Shown here piece by piece: positions 1-6,941 of a stretch of 7,013 nt of DNA. The stretch is from an uncultured Pseudomonadota bacterium (GTDB lineage Bacteria; Pseudomonadota; Alphaproteobacteria; Rs-D84). The stretch is taken from positions 1-7,013 of the forward strand of contig OMQP01000036.1 in NCBI GenBank assembly GCA_900313285.1, given 5' to 3'. The notes beneath the pieces are model-generated. The model saw only the letters and a program-made list of their open reading frames with translations, had not been told where the DNA came from and made no database searches. The position numbers and the translations under genes are program-made. Numbering within the stretch: the stretch's first letter is position 1; each line of letters starts with the position of its first letter.

Positions 1-636
1 GAAAGACAATTGGAAGACCTGGTTCGCGATATTATGCCACCAGAAAGTTATGATTTTCAAAAAGTATTATCAACAGGTGTTCGTCCAGATTGTATTATAC
101 GTTTACCATATCCACCAGGGGATATGATAATCGACAGCAAATTCCCATTAGAAAGTTATAATCGTATTCTCGAAAATAAAAACGATATGGCAATAAAGAA
201 ACAATTTGAATTGGACGTTCGCAAACATATAGATGCGATTGCTGAAAAGTATATTATCGCTGGAACTACAGCAGAAAGCGCAATGATGTTTATTGCGTCA
301 GAATCTATATTTGAAGAATTACACCGCGAATTTCCAAACACCATAGAATATGCTGCACACAAGAAAGTATTTATAGTATCACCGGCGACATTATGGGCAA
401 CATTAAACACAATCCGTGCAGTATTATCAGATATAAAAATTAAACGTGTCGCAACAAAAATCAAAAAAGAGTTGGACATGTTGTTAACAGACCTTTCACG
501 TCTTGACGAACGTGCATCCAAAGTTGATCAACATTTTGCATTGGCACAAAAGGATATGGCAGATTTACAAACATCCATTTCAAAAATCACGCCAAGGGCT
601 GAAAAATTACGCGATATGGATTTCGGTGAAGATTAA
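1..636 (+). CDS. rmuC: RmuC-family protein, 3' part (5' end outside window)
   Basis: RmuC-family proteins are linked to DNA recombination and limiting of rearrangements, and are thought to have a nuclease-like core preceded by an N-terminal membrane anchor and coiled coil. Only 211 codons and the TAA stop (634-636) are visible. The frame is open to base 1, so the first in-frame TTG (base 10) is not taken as the start. The fragment holds the C-terminal RmuC domain. It shows the IRLP..PG segment followed by the family hallmark DSKFPLESY (133-159), then an AMMFIASESIFEELH block and a VSPATLWATLNTIRAVL block, all in the family's order. A helical, probably coiled-coil tail ends in DFGED. This block pattern resembles alphaproteobacterial RmuC. 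Escherichia coli RmuC is about 475 residues, so somewhat over half of the gene, including the anchor, lies upstream. The gene converges on the HAD phosphatase gene. Family assignment is strong; the biochemical role is known only by family. Confidence 0.93.
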   Translation, partial: ERQLEDLVRDIMPPESYDFQKVLSTGVRPDCIIRLPYPPGDMIIDSKFPLESYNRILENKNDMAIKKQFELDVRKHIDAIAEKYIIAGTTAESAMMFIASESIFEELHREFPNTIEYAAHKKVFIVSPATLWATLNTIRAVLSDIKIKRVATKIKKELDMLLTDLSRLDERASKVDQHFALAQKDMADLQTSISKITPRAEKLRDMDFGED

Positions 637-638
637 AG

Positions 639-666
639 AAAAACACCGGCATTTGCCGGTGTTTTT
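639..666. terminator. Bidirectional intrinsic terminator between convergent genes
   Basis: A perfect 12-bp inverted repeat (639-650 against 655-666) encloses the 4-base loop ATTT. The stem has a CACCGGC core flanked by A5 on the left and T5 on the right, so each strand ends in a GC-rich hairpin followed by a short U-run. It begins 2 bases after the rmuC stop codon. Its right arm overlaps the stop codon (665-667) of the - strand phosphatase gene, so one element can end both converging transcripts. Confidence 0.92.
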
Positions 667-1267
667 ATGATTTTCTTAGACCTGTTTTTTTATCTATCCA
701 GACCTGTTCTTTTGCTATTTCCATTATTGGCATATCGCTTCTTTTACTATCTGAATATGCGCGAACTACATTCGGTATAACTTTGTTTTCTTTTGCCCAA
801 TTATCCAACGCAATAATTTTGTTTTTTCCCCAACACATAAATTTATATTTGTATGGTTTGTCTTTGTCCATTTGAGAACATAAAACCACATCAAATTTCA
901 TATCATCAACCAACTGAGGTATTAAATAATCTGGGCTGGCAGATATTAAAATGACGATATTACCATTCTTGCGTTCTTTGGCTACCTGAGATTTAGACCA
1001 ACCAAATCGATTTAGTTTATGTAATTTTACAACCTCTTGTGAAAAATCACGAACCATTTTTGGTGTCATAAACAATCTGACTTTTTCACGCCACCACATG
1101 CTTTTATAATCAAATACTGCATTTATCAAACACACTAAAGACAAAGGTAAAAATAACCATGGTCGAATTGAATGTTTAAAACAATATTTATAAAATTCAA
1201 AGTTCGAATCACTTGCTGACAATGTGCCATCAAAATCAAAAACTACTACATCTACTTTCTTTAACAT
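665..1267 (-). CDS. HAD superfamily subfamily IB phosphatase, PgpC/YfhB-like
   Basis: This 200-residue HAD-type phosphohydrolase carries all four catalytic motifs. Motif I is DFDGT, with nucleophile Asp11 and acid/base Asp13. Motif II is Ser109 at the end of strand VILIS. Motif III is a lysine in CWGKNK, most likely Lys150. Motif IV is SDSKRSD with Asp173 and Asp178, which would bind magnesium. A hydrophobic stretch at about residues 36-52 could be a membrane segment, as in E. coli PgpC (YfhB), which dephosphorylates phosphatidylglycerophosphate and is of similar length (about 210 residues). That makes a membrane phospholipid phosphatase the best guess. Subfamily IB also includes SerB-like phosphoserine phosphatases and other small-molecule phosphatases, so the substrate is inferred. 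The ATG lies 4 bases after the stop of the upstream lipoprotein gene with no strong ribosome binding site, which suggests translational coupling and co-transcription. Confidence 0.85.
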   Translation of the reverse strand: MLKKVDVVVFDFDGTLSASDSNFEFYKYCFKHSIRPWLFLPLSLVCLINAVFDYKSMWWREKVRLFMTPKMVRDFSQEVVKLHKLNRFGWSKSQVAKERKNGNIVILISASPDYLIPQLVDDMKFDVVLCSQMDKDKPYKYKFMCWGKNKIIALDNWAKENKVIPNVVRAYSDSKRSDMPIMEIAKEQVWIDKKTGLRKS

Positions 1268-1271
1268 ATCT

Positions 1272-1916
1272 TTATCTTTGTTTTTTTGCTGATTCTGTAT
1301 ATTGTTGCACTAAACCATCGTAAATAACTTTTTTGCGTCCTGCGGCAAATTCTGCGTTTGATTGCAACATTTCAATTTGTTGCGTATTACGTTCGAAAGC
1401 CGATTTCAAACCAGAATTATTAACGACTGTAAAAAATTCACTGTTTAACAATTGTTTTTCGTTATATTTATCAGATAAATACAACATCATATCATTAAAC
1501 CATCTTTGGTTACGACGAACAGAACGCATAGTGATTAACTGTTCAACAGAAACACCTTCGTTTTCACAACTATCGGTATCTAATGCGAATAATAATTTAT
1601 CGTTACCAAGAGATTCCAACATAAATTTAGCCAAAGCTATATCTGTTATATTATTTTTTATATAATTTCTTGCGTGCGCTTTTATAAGCTGTTTGTTTGC
1701 ATCACGGTACTTTTGTATTTTTGATTCACATAAATCAAACAAATTTGACGCTACTCTATATTCAGGACACACAGCAACAGCACTGTCTGCCTTGTGATGA
1801 ACGGTTTGCATCTGGTTTTCCGATAATTGTTTATTACCACATGAAAACATCGTTGCAGATGCCACAAGTGCCACACCAGCAGTTTTAATTTCAGAAACTA
1901 TTTTATCATTTTTCAT
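1272..1916 (-). CDS. Putative lipoprotein of unknown function
   Basis: I do not recognise a family for this 214-residue protein. Its N terminus looks like an export signal: a short charged start (MKNDK), a hydrophobic core at about residues 12-24 and then Cys26 followed by Gly-Asn. The lipobox would read Met-Phe-Ser-Cys, which departs from the usual Leu-Ala-Gly/Ser-Cys, so lipidation is plausible but not certain. The mature part is hydrophilic and mostly predicted helical, with three further cysteines (50, 63, 117) that could form a disulphide in the periplasm. The C-terminal 40 residues are rich in Gln, Lys and Glu. The ATG at 1914-1916 is supported by an AGGTGA Shine-Dalgarno sequence and its own promoter just upstream. 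It is first in a two-gene unit with the HAD phosphatase; that link hints at an envelope-related role but does not prove one. Confidence 0.75.
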   Translation of the reverse strand: MKNDKIVSEIKTAGVALVASATMFSCGNKQLSENQMQTVHHKADSAVAVCPEYRVASNLFDLCESKIQKYRDANKQLIKAHARNYIKNNITDIALAKFMLESLGNDKLLFALDTDSCENEGVSVEQLITMRSVRRNQRWFNDMMLYLSDKYNEKQLLNSEFFTVVNNSGLKSAFERNTQQIEMLQSNAEFAAGRKKVIYDGLVQQYTESAKKQR

Positions 1917-1919
1917 ATT

Positions 1920-1925
1920 TCACCT
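1920..1925 (-). promoter_or_regulatory. Ribosome binding site of the lipoprotein gene
   Basis: AGGTGA on the - strand, within AAAAAGGTGAAAT, is complementary to the 16S rRNA 3' end (the AGGTGA part of GGAGGTGATC). It lies just upstream of the ATG at 1914-1916 and supports that start. Confidence 0.65.
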
Positions 1926-1932
1926 TTTTAAA

Positions 1933-1968
1933 CAAACATATTGTTGCACAAAAAATTATTTTTGTCAA
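1933..1968 (-). promoter_or_regulatory. Sigma-70-like promoter for the lipoprotein-phosphatase unit
   Basis: Read on the - strand, a perfect -35 box TTGACA (1963-1968) is followed after exactly 17 bases by AACAAT (1940-1945). That box matches the -10 consensus at 4 of 6 positions and is preceded by an extended -10 TGC (1946-1948). Transcription would start near 1933-1934, giving a leader of roughly 17 bases before the ATG. The promoter sits directly after the stop codon of the RND pump gene (1972-1974). The lipoprotein and phosphatase genes can therefore be transcribed independently of the efflux operon, though readthrough is possible because no clear terminator separates them. Confidence 0.72.
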
Positions 1969-1971
1969 TCA

Positions 1972-4900
1972 TTATTTGATTCCGTACACTTTTTTGCGCA
2001 ATTTCTCCATCAGAGTAAACATAGCAGGCGTCAACGTAAATGTCCACACTAATGATGCACACATACCGCCAATCATTACTGCACCCATTGCCACTTTCAA
2101 ACCATCATTTGACCAAAGTTGTGGTATCATACCTGCAACAACCGCTATTGTTGTCATCCAAATCATACGTTTTTTATCCATCAATTCTGCCCACAAAACA
2201 GTTTTAGCGTCTTCTCCGTTTTGTACACGCACAACCGTGGGTTCCAATACCAAAATATTGTTATTAACCACTAAACCAACCAACATAATAAATGCCAACA
2301 TAGCACCAACATTCATGGATGCACCGGATAAAAACAACAATATGAACACACCTGCAAAACTCGTAATAATAGATGTTGCAATTGTAAACGGATGTATCAA
2401 AGAATTCATAATTGCAGCCAATAACATAAACGTCAGTATCGTTGCTAATAAAAACGCTTGTGCGATTTCACTGGTCGATTCATCTTGGATTTCAGACATT
2501 CCGGCAAAAGATGCACTGTATCCTGGTTCCCAATCTATTTTATCTAATTCACGTTGTATTTCTGCCTGGACAGGACCAATCGTAGATTTACCAATATTTA
2601 TATCTATTTCTGTAATACGATTTTTATTGATACGAAAGATATCTGATGTCGCAGGAACACTTTCTATATTACCCAATTGAGAAAGCGCCACCATACCTTT
2701 GTGAGAATTCACATAAACACTTTCAAACATAGATTGTTTTTTGAATTGTTTATCAAATTCTAAAATCATTGGGTATTCGTCACCTTTTTCTTTATATTTA
2801 TAATTATCATTTCCAAATAATGCTGTACGTAAAGTAGAACCTGCATTGGCATTTTTAACACCCCAGAAATTCATTTTTTCATCATCTGGCACAAAACGAA
2901 TTTCATTATTTGGTATTTGTTGTGCCAATACTGCACTTTGCACTGCATCTATATTATTTACGATTTTTACGATTTGATTTGCATATGCATTACGTTTTGC
3001 ATCGTCATCTCCATAAACATTTAAAACCATATCGGAATTAAAACCAGAACCACTGATATTTTCACCGGCACGAATTTGAATTTCTGCATCTTTTATATTA
3101 GACAATTCAGGTAACATTTTTTGTGCTAATTTTTTATCGGAAATCCCACGTTTTTTGATATCAACCAAAGACACTTTTACACTGATATTTTGTAAACCTT
3201 TGTCACCTATTTTTATTGTCGTTGATTCTACTTCTTTGAATTTAGAAACACGTTGTTCAATTTCTTTTGCAATCGATTCTGTTTTTGAATACACACTGCC
3301 CATTGGTGCACGCGCAGTGATTGTAATTTCATTTGCATCTGTTGATGGTGAAAATTCATTTCCAACAAAACCCATTAACTGCGCAGACATTATCAAAACA
3401 AATATTGCCCCGAACACAACTATAAACGGATGTTTTAATTGGTATTCATACCAAGTATGCAAACGCGACTTATCATTATGTTCTTTTAATTCTTTTACTT
3501 CTTGCTTTGTTTGTTTATGTGCAGGCAATCTTAATAATTTTGCAATCATCATTGGTGTCAAAGTAAACGAAAACAACAATGATAATAAAGTTAAATACAC
3601 AACAGTCATACCAAATTGCAACATGAATTGGCCGACAATTCCGCCCATAAATGCCAGTGGCAAAAACACAACAACATTGGTTCCAACACCTGCTAATACT
3701 GGTATTGCAACTTTACGAGTTCCTTCTTCTGCGGCAACCTCTGGTGTTTTACCGGCACGTAATTCGCTTAATGCAGATTCAATCAAAATAATTGCGTTTG
3801 ACACTAATGTACCCAATGCTGTCGCATATGCTAAAAGTGTCATAGTATTAATTGTAAAACCACTGCCATTCATTAAAAAGAATCCAGCTAATAATGATGC
3901 AGGAATCACAACACCCGCAATAACCGTTGAACGCCAATTGCGAGTAAAGCCCAGCAAAACTATAATTGTAAATATAACACCAAGAATAATACCATAAATC
4001 GTGTTACGAGTATCTTCTGACACATGAGTTGATGAATCAGACACAATTTCCATAGTTGCATCTTTAAACGTGGTTTGTAATTCAGATTGTAATTCTGGCA
4101 TTTTTTTACGCAATGCTTTTGAAATTTTAATTGCATTACCATCTGATGCTTTAACAACAGACATAATAACAACATTTTCCCCATTGTGTATTGCGCCCTT
4201 TTCCATGTCTCGCGCTGCATCACTGACTGTTGCTACATCGGATAATTTGAAAGTTTCACCTTCGACTGTTGTTATTTCTAAATTTGAAATTTCTGCTACA
4301 TTTTTAAATTCACCGACAAAACGAACATTTTCAGAATTCATCGTTGTTTCTATTTTTCCACCTGGAACATTTAAATTATGCGTTGCTATTGCAGAAACAA
4401 TATCCGTTATTGTCACACCATACGCAGCCATTAAATCAGGATCCATAGCAATACGAACTGCACGTTGTAAACCACCAAAAGTATTAACAGACGCAACACC
4501 TTTTACCGCAGTAATTTTATTTGATAAATTATCCGTCACATATTTTTCAATATCTCGCGGATTACCACCACGGATAACGATATCTAAAACAGGTGTTTGT
4601 AATGGGTTTAATTTTGCTATGACCGGTTGTTTCAAATCATCTGGGAATTCATTAGCCAAACCATCTATTTTTGCTTTTACTTCATTTGCTTTATCATCAA
4701 CATTTACCCCTAAATTAAATTCAGAAATAACGTAAGCCATATTTTCATAAATTTGCGATGTAATTTTTTTAACACCCGCAACTTCTGACATTGCGTTTTC
4801 TGCTTTTTTCACAACCTGGGTTTCTATTTCTTCACTGGAGGCACCGGGATAAATAAAGGTTGCTGTGACATATGGGAAATCAACAGATGGTGTTCTTTCT

Positions 4901-4995
4901 ATATTCATTTTTGGAAAAGACACAACACCCAATATCACAAAGAATAAAACAAACATAATTGTTGTAACAGGTTTACGAATAAAGAATTTTAACAT
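1972..4995 (-). CDS. RND (HAE1/AcrB-like) efflux pump with altered proton-relay residues
   Basis: This 1007-residue inner-membrane transporter has the RND fold. TM1 is at about residues 10-28 and a first periplasmic porter/docking loop runs from about 30 to 332. TM2-TM6 span about 334-485, with a cytoplasmic link to TM7 (about 522-542). A second periplasmic loop runs from about 545 to 840 and TM8-TM12 span about 843-992. Family signatures include the start LKFFIRKPV, YPGASSEEIETQVV (49-62), FTINTMTLL (380-388), PLAFMGG (446-452) and IGGM near 975. It is slightly shorter than AcrB (1049). Oddly, the TM4 motif reads GTLVSNAI, so Ser399 and Asn400 occupy the positions of AcrB Asp407 and Asp408. 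Asn911 replaces AcrB Lys940 (common in other HAE1 pumps), Lys941 aligns with Arg971, and Thr948 with Thr978. The family exports drugs, lipids or other amphiphiles with an adaptor and TolC; the substrate here is unknown. The ATG has a GAGG site (5004-5007) 8 bases upstream. Confidence 0.95.
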   Translation of the reverse strand: MLKFFIRKPVTTIMFVLFFVILGVVSFPKMNIERTPSVDFPYVTATFIYPGASSEEIETQVVKKAENAMSEVAGVKKITSQIYENMAYVISEFNLGVNVDDKANEVKAKIDGLANEFPDDLKQPVIAKLNPLQTPVLDIVIRGGNPRDIEKYVTDNLSNKITAVKGVASVNTFGGLQRAVRIAMDPDLMAAYGVTITDIVSAIATHNLNVPGGKIETTMNSENVRFVGEFKNVAEISNLEITTVEGETFKLSDVATVSDAARDMEKGAIHNGENVVIMSVVKASDGNAIKISKALRKKMPELQSELQTTFKDATMEIVSDSSTHVSEDTRNTIYGIILGVIFTIIVLLGFTRNWRSTVIAGVVIPASLLAGFFLMNGSGFTINTMTLLAYATALGTLVSNAIILIESALSELRAGKTPEVAAEEGTRKVAIPVLAGVGTNVVVFLPLAFMGGIVGQFMLQFGMTVVYLTLLSLLFSFTLTPMMIAKLLRLPAHKQTKQEVKELKEHNDKSRLHTWYEYQLKHPFIVVFGAIFVLIMSAQLMGFVGNEFSPSTDANEITITARAPMGSVYSKTESIAKEIEQRVSKFKEVESTTIKIGDKGLQNISVKVSLVDIKKRGISDKKLAQKMLPELSNIKDAEIQIRAGENISGSGFNSDMVLNVYGDDDAKRNAYANQIVKIVNNIDAVQSAVLAQQIPNNEIRFVPDDEKMNFWGVKNANAGSTLRTALFGNDNYKYKEKGDEYPMILEFDKQFKKQSMFESVYVNSHKGMVALSQLGNIESVPATSDIFRINKNRITEIDINIGKSTIGPVQAEIQRELDKIDWEPGYSASFAGMSEIQDESTSEIAQAFLLATILTFMLLAAIMNSLIHPFTIATSIITSFAGVFILLFLSGASMNVGAMLAFIMLVGLVVNNNILVLEPTVVRVQNGEDAKTVLWAELMDKKRMIWMTTIAVVAGMIPQLWSNDGLKVAMGAVMIGGMCASLVWTFTLTPAMFTLMEKLRKKVYGIK

Positions 4996-5003
4996 TTTGT
5001 TTT

Positions 5004-5007
5004 CCTC
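5004..5007 (-). promoter_or_regulatory. Ribosome binding site of the RND pump gene
   Basis: GAGG within GCGAGGAAAAC on the - strand, 8 bases before the ATG at 4993-4995. It lies in the 19-base gap after the adaptor stop and supports the chosen pump start. Confidence 0.65.
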
Positions 5008-5014
5008 GCTTTAT

Positions 5015-5632
5015 TTATTCCGCAATTTTAATTTTTTCATCTTGTTGCACATTGGATAAAATTACAATATCCCCAGCACTTAAACCTGATTTTATAAGCG
5101 CATTTTGTGCATCTTGATTTTCAATAACTATTTCACGAATTTTTGCAATACCATTTTCAACAACGTACACATTATTACCATGAATAGCAGACACAGGGAC
5201 ATAAAAACCATTTTTTTTGCTTTCTGCATATTGCAAACCATCCATGCATTTACTGGTTCTGATAACATGCATACCTGTATCTAAATCTATTTTATGTGAT
5301 ACTGAAATAATTTTACAATCACCAACAGTTTGCCCTGGTTTAAAATCATGAACGCGTGCACCAGACACATATGCATAATTGTTTTTGATTGTCAAAGGTT
5401 CCAGTAAAATTCCATCTGTTTTTTGCATTACTAAAACATCTACAGGAAAACCGTTTTCCATATTTTGACGCACGATATTAAATACATCAAAATTATTTTC
5501 TTGTTCAACAGCATAAAACCTGAAACCAAATACTGCGACAACAACAGTAATAACCAGAGTATAAATAATATTCTTTGATTTACGTGTTTTTAATTTTTTA
5601 ATAAAATTTTCTATTCTTTCTGTTTTTGTCAT
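5015..5632 (-). CDS. Short RND periplasmic adaptor (membrane-fusion protein) subunit
   Basis: Adaptors link an RND pump to TolC across the periplasm. This one is 205 residues from the preferred ATG at 5630-5632; typical adaptors have 350-400. The order is a lysine-rich cytoplasmic N terminus (1-20), a membrane anchor (about 21-38), a short linker, a beta-rich region (about 64-130, including FKPGQTVGD and DLDTGMHVIRTS, which resemble beta-barrel strands), and a C-terminal membrane-proximal domain. That last domain holds VPVSAIHGNNVYVVENGIAK (145-164) and LSAGDIVILSNV (184-195), both classic adaptor patterns. The long alpha-hairpin and a recognisable full lipoyl domain are absent. A GTG at 5639-5641 would add three residues and overlap the TolC gene by 8 bases. 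The ATG is favoured because GGGTGA, just inside the end of the TolC gene, sits at normal spacing. The ATG begins 1 base after the TolC stop, and the pump starts 19 bases downstream. Adaptor role is inferred from C-terminal similarity and position. Confidence 0.78.
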   Translation of the reverse strand: MTKTERIENFIKKLKTRKSKNIIYTLVITVVVAVFGFRFYAVEQENNFDVFNIVRQNMENGFPVDVLVMQKTDGILLEPLTIKNNYAYVSGARVHDFKPGQTVGDCKIISVSHKIDLDTGMHVIRTSKCMDGLQYAESKKNGFYVPVSAIHGNNVYVVENGIAKIREIVIENQDAQNALIKSGLSAGDIVILSNVQQDEKIKIAE

Positions 5633-5633
5633 C

Positions 5634-6941
5634 TTATTCACCCAATTTTTTCACAGATTCTTTTGCCATTACAATATTATATTTAGCATTTAAAACAGCC
5701 ATATCCATATGATATAACGCACCAGATACGTCTGATAATTCAATCGCAGATGTTTGCCCTGCTGCAAAACGATTTACAGAAACATCATATGCTTTCTGGG
5801 CAAGATTATGTGCTTCATTTAATTTACCCAAATTATCGCAAAGATGTTTGTATTTTTTTACGGCGGTGTTATATTCTTCGGTTTTTAATTTTTTAGATTT
5901 ATCCAAATCTTGACGCGCTGCTTCTGCATTCATGGCTTCAATCGTTGCATTTGCAGAATGAATACCACCGTTAAACAAAGGCACTTTTAACGCCAATCCC
6001 CAATATGCTGCCTGATCGCCCTTTCTGTCAAACATGTTTCCAACGTCTGTACCCATTGAATAATAAGAATACGAACCAACTGCTGCCAACGTAGGTAACA
6101 TTCCCGAACGTTTAGATGAAGCATTTGATTCATACATTTTTATTTGTTTTTGATAAATATCCCATTCCGGATTTGATTTTAATTCGGTTGCTTCCAATGG
6201 TTCAAATTTATTTGGAAATTCATCTATTAAAACAACATCTTCTGTTTCATCTATACCAGCCATAATTTTTAACATTCTGTATGCAGTATCACGATTAAAT
6301 TCTGCATCGGACAAATCAATTTCTTTTGCTGCAATATCAGATTCTATTTTGATTAAATTGCTGCGATTTGCACGCCCTGCCGCAGTCAATTTTTTACGCG
6401 CCGCACGTGCATTATTTAGATTTTTTTCACTGGCAGCGACAATTTCATCTGTCATTTTTGCTGTCCAATAAAGATTTGCTGCCGCATATTTAACTTCGCG
6501 TTTTGTTAATTCTTTTGCGGATTGCGATATATCTATTGCATCATGCACCGCATCAACAGCATTTCCTATTTTTCCAAAAGTGTAAATCGGTTGTGTAATT
6601 TGAACACCCGCAGAAAAAATATTATCTGGTATTTCACTGATAGGTAAAACATTACCTAAAATCGCACCAATATCAGATGGAATTCTTACCCCCTGGGAAT
6701 CTGTTGGACGCGTTGGATCTACTAAATTCATATAAGACACAGTTCCATCTATTGACATCCAACGATTTGCATTAACTGCGCTTAATTGTGCCTTTGCTTT
6801 CTTTACATTTGCTTCTGCTGTTTTTAAATCATTAGATTCGGCAACAATTTTTTCAATTGCGTCATTTAACGACAAATCCAAAGCATTTGCGTTCGGTAAA
6901 AACATCAACACAGATAAAATACAAAATAAAAACTTACGCAT
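5634..6941 (-). CDS. TolC-family outer-membrane efflux protein
   Basis: This 435-residue outer-membrane factor should form the trimeric exit duct of the pump. A signal peptide covers about residues 1-20 (MRKFLFCILSVLMFLPNANA), with likely cleavage after the Ala-Asn-Ala ending at residue 20. The mature protein shows the internal duplication typical of the family. Long helices occur at about 25-58, 128-228, 250-278 and 326-434. Two beta/turn segments are matched: ITQPIYTFGKIGNA (115-128) and LKVPLFNGGIHSAN (318-331). Each half also carries a helix-to-strand segment ending in a tyrosine-rich strand (GTVSYMN at 66-72, GSYSYYS at 289-295). Length is normal and no frame break is seen. The ATG is supported by a GGAGG site 6 bases upstream. 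It lies inside a tight operon, overlapping the upstream gene by 8 bases and followed 1 base after its stop by the adaptor ATG. Confidence 0.93.
   Translation of the reverse strand: MRKFLFCILSVLMFLPNANALDLSLNDAIEKIVAESNDLKTAEANVKKAKAQLSAVNANRWMSIDGTVSYMNLVDPTRPTDSQGVRIPSDIGAILGNVLPISEIPDNIFSAGVQITQPIYTFGKIGNAVDAVHDAIDISQSAKELTKREVKYAAANLYWTAKMTDEIVAASEKNLNNARAARKKLTAAGRANRSNLIKIESDIAAKEIDLSDAEFNRDTAYRMLKIMAGIDETEDVVLIDEFPNKFEPLEATELKSNPEWDIYQKQIKMYESNASSKRSGMLPTLAAVGSYSYYSMGTDVGNMFDRKGDQAAYWGLALKVPLFNGGIHSANATIEAMNAEAARQDLDKSKKLKTEEYNTAVKKYKHLCDNLGKLNEAHNLAQKAYDVSVNRFAAGQTSAIELSDVSGALYHMDMAVLNAKYNIVMAKESVKKLGE

Noticed and set aside
10..12. TTG at base 10 as the start of the RmuC-like gene
   Set aside because: The frame is open to base 1, and the family has a long N-terminal region before this point, so the gene is cut by the window edge.
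1948..1965. Possible terminator after the pump gene (CAAAAA...TTTTTG hairpin)
   Set aside because: Only a 6-bp stem with a single G-C pair, too weak for an intrinsic terminator, and it lies within the spacer of a good promoter.
1976..2680. 234-codon open frame on the + strand, antisense to the 3' end of the pump gene
   Set aside because: A shadow of the pump coding sequence, rich in Asn, Ile and Thr as expected from antisense of AT-rich membrane-protein codons. The similar frame at 4070-4735 is rejected for the same reason.
3155..3997. 280-codon open frame on the + strand antisense to the RND pump gene
   Set aside because: It lies wholly inside a well-supported pump gene, has no recognisable domain or ribosome binding site, and its composition follows the reverse complement of pump codons.
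3960..4223. 87-codon frame on the - strand in another phase of the pump gene
   Set aside because: Out-of-phase shadow inside an intact gene; the pump reading frame is continuous through it, so it is not evidence of a frameshift.
5633..5641. GTG start for the adaptor at 5639-5641
   Set aside because: The ATG at 5630-5632 has a GGGTGA site at proper spacing and sits directly after the TolC stop. The GTG would add only three residues, although it cannot be excluded.
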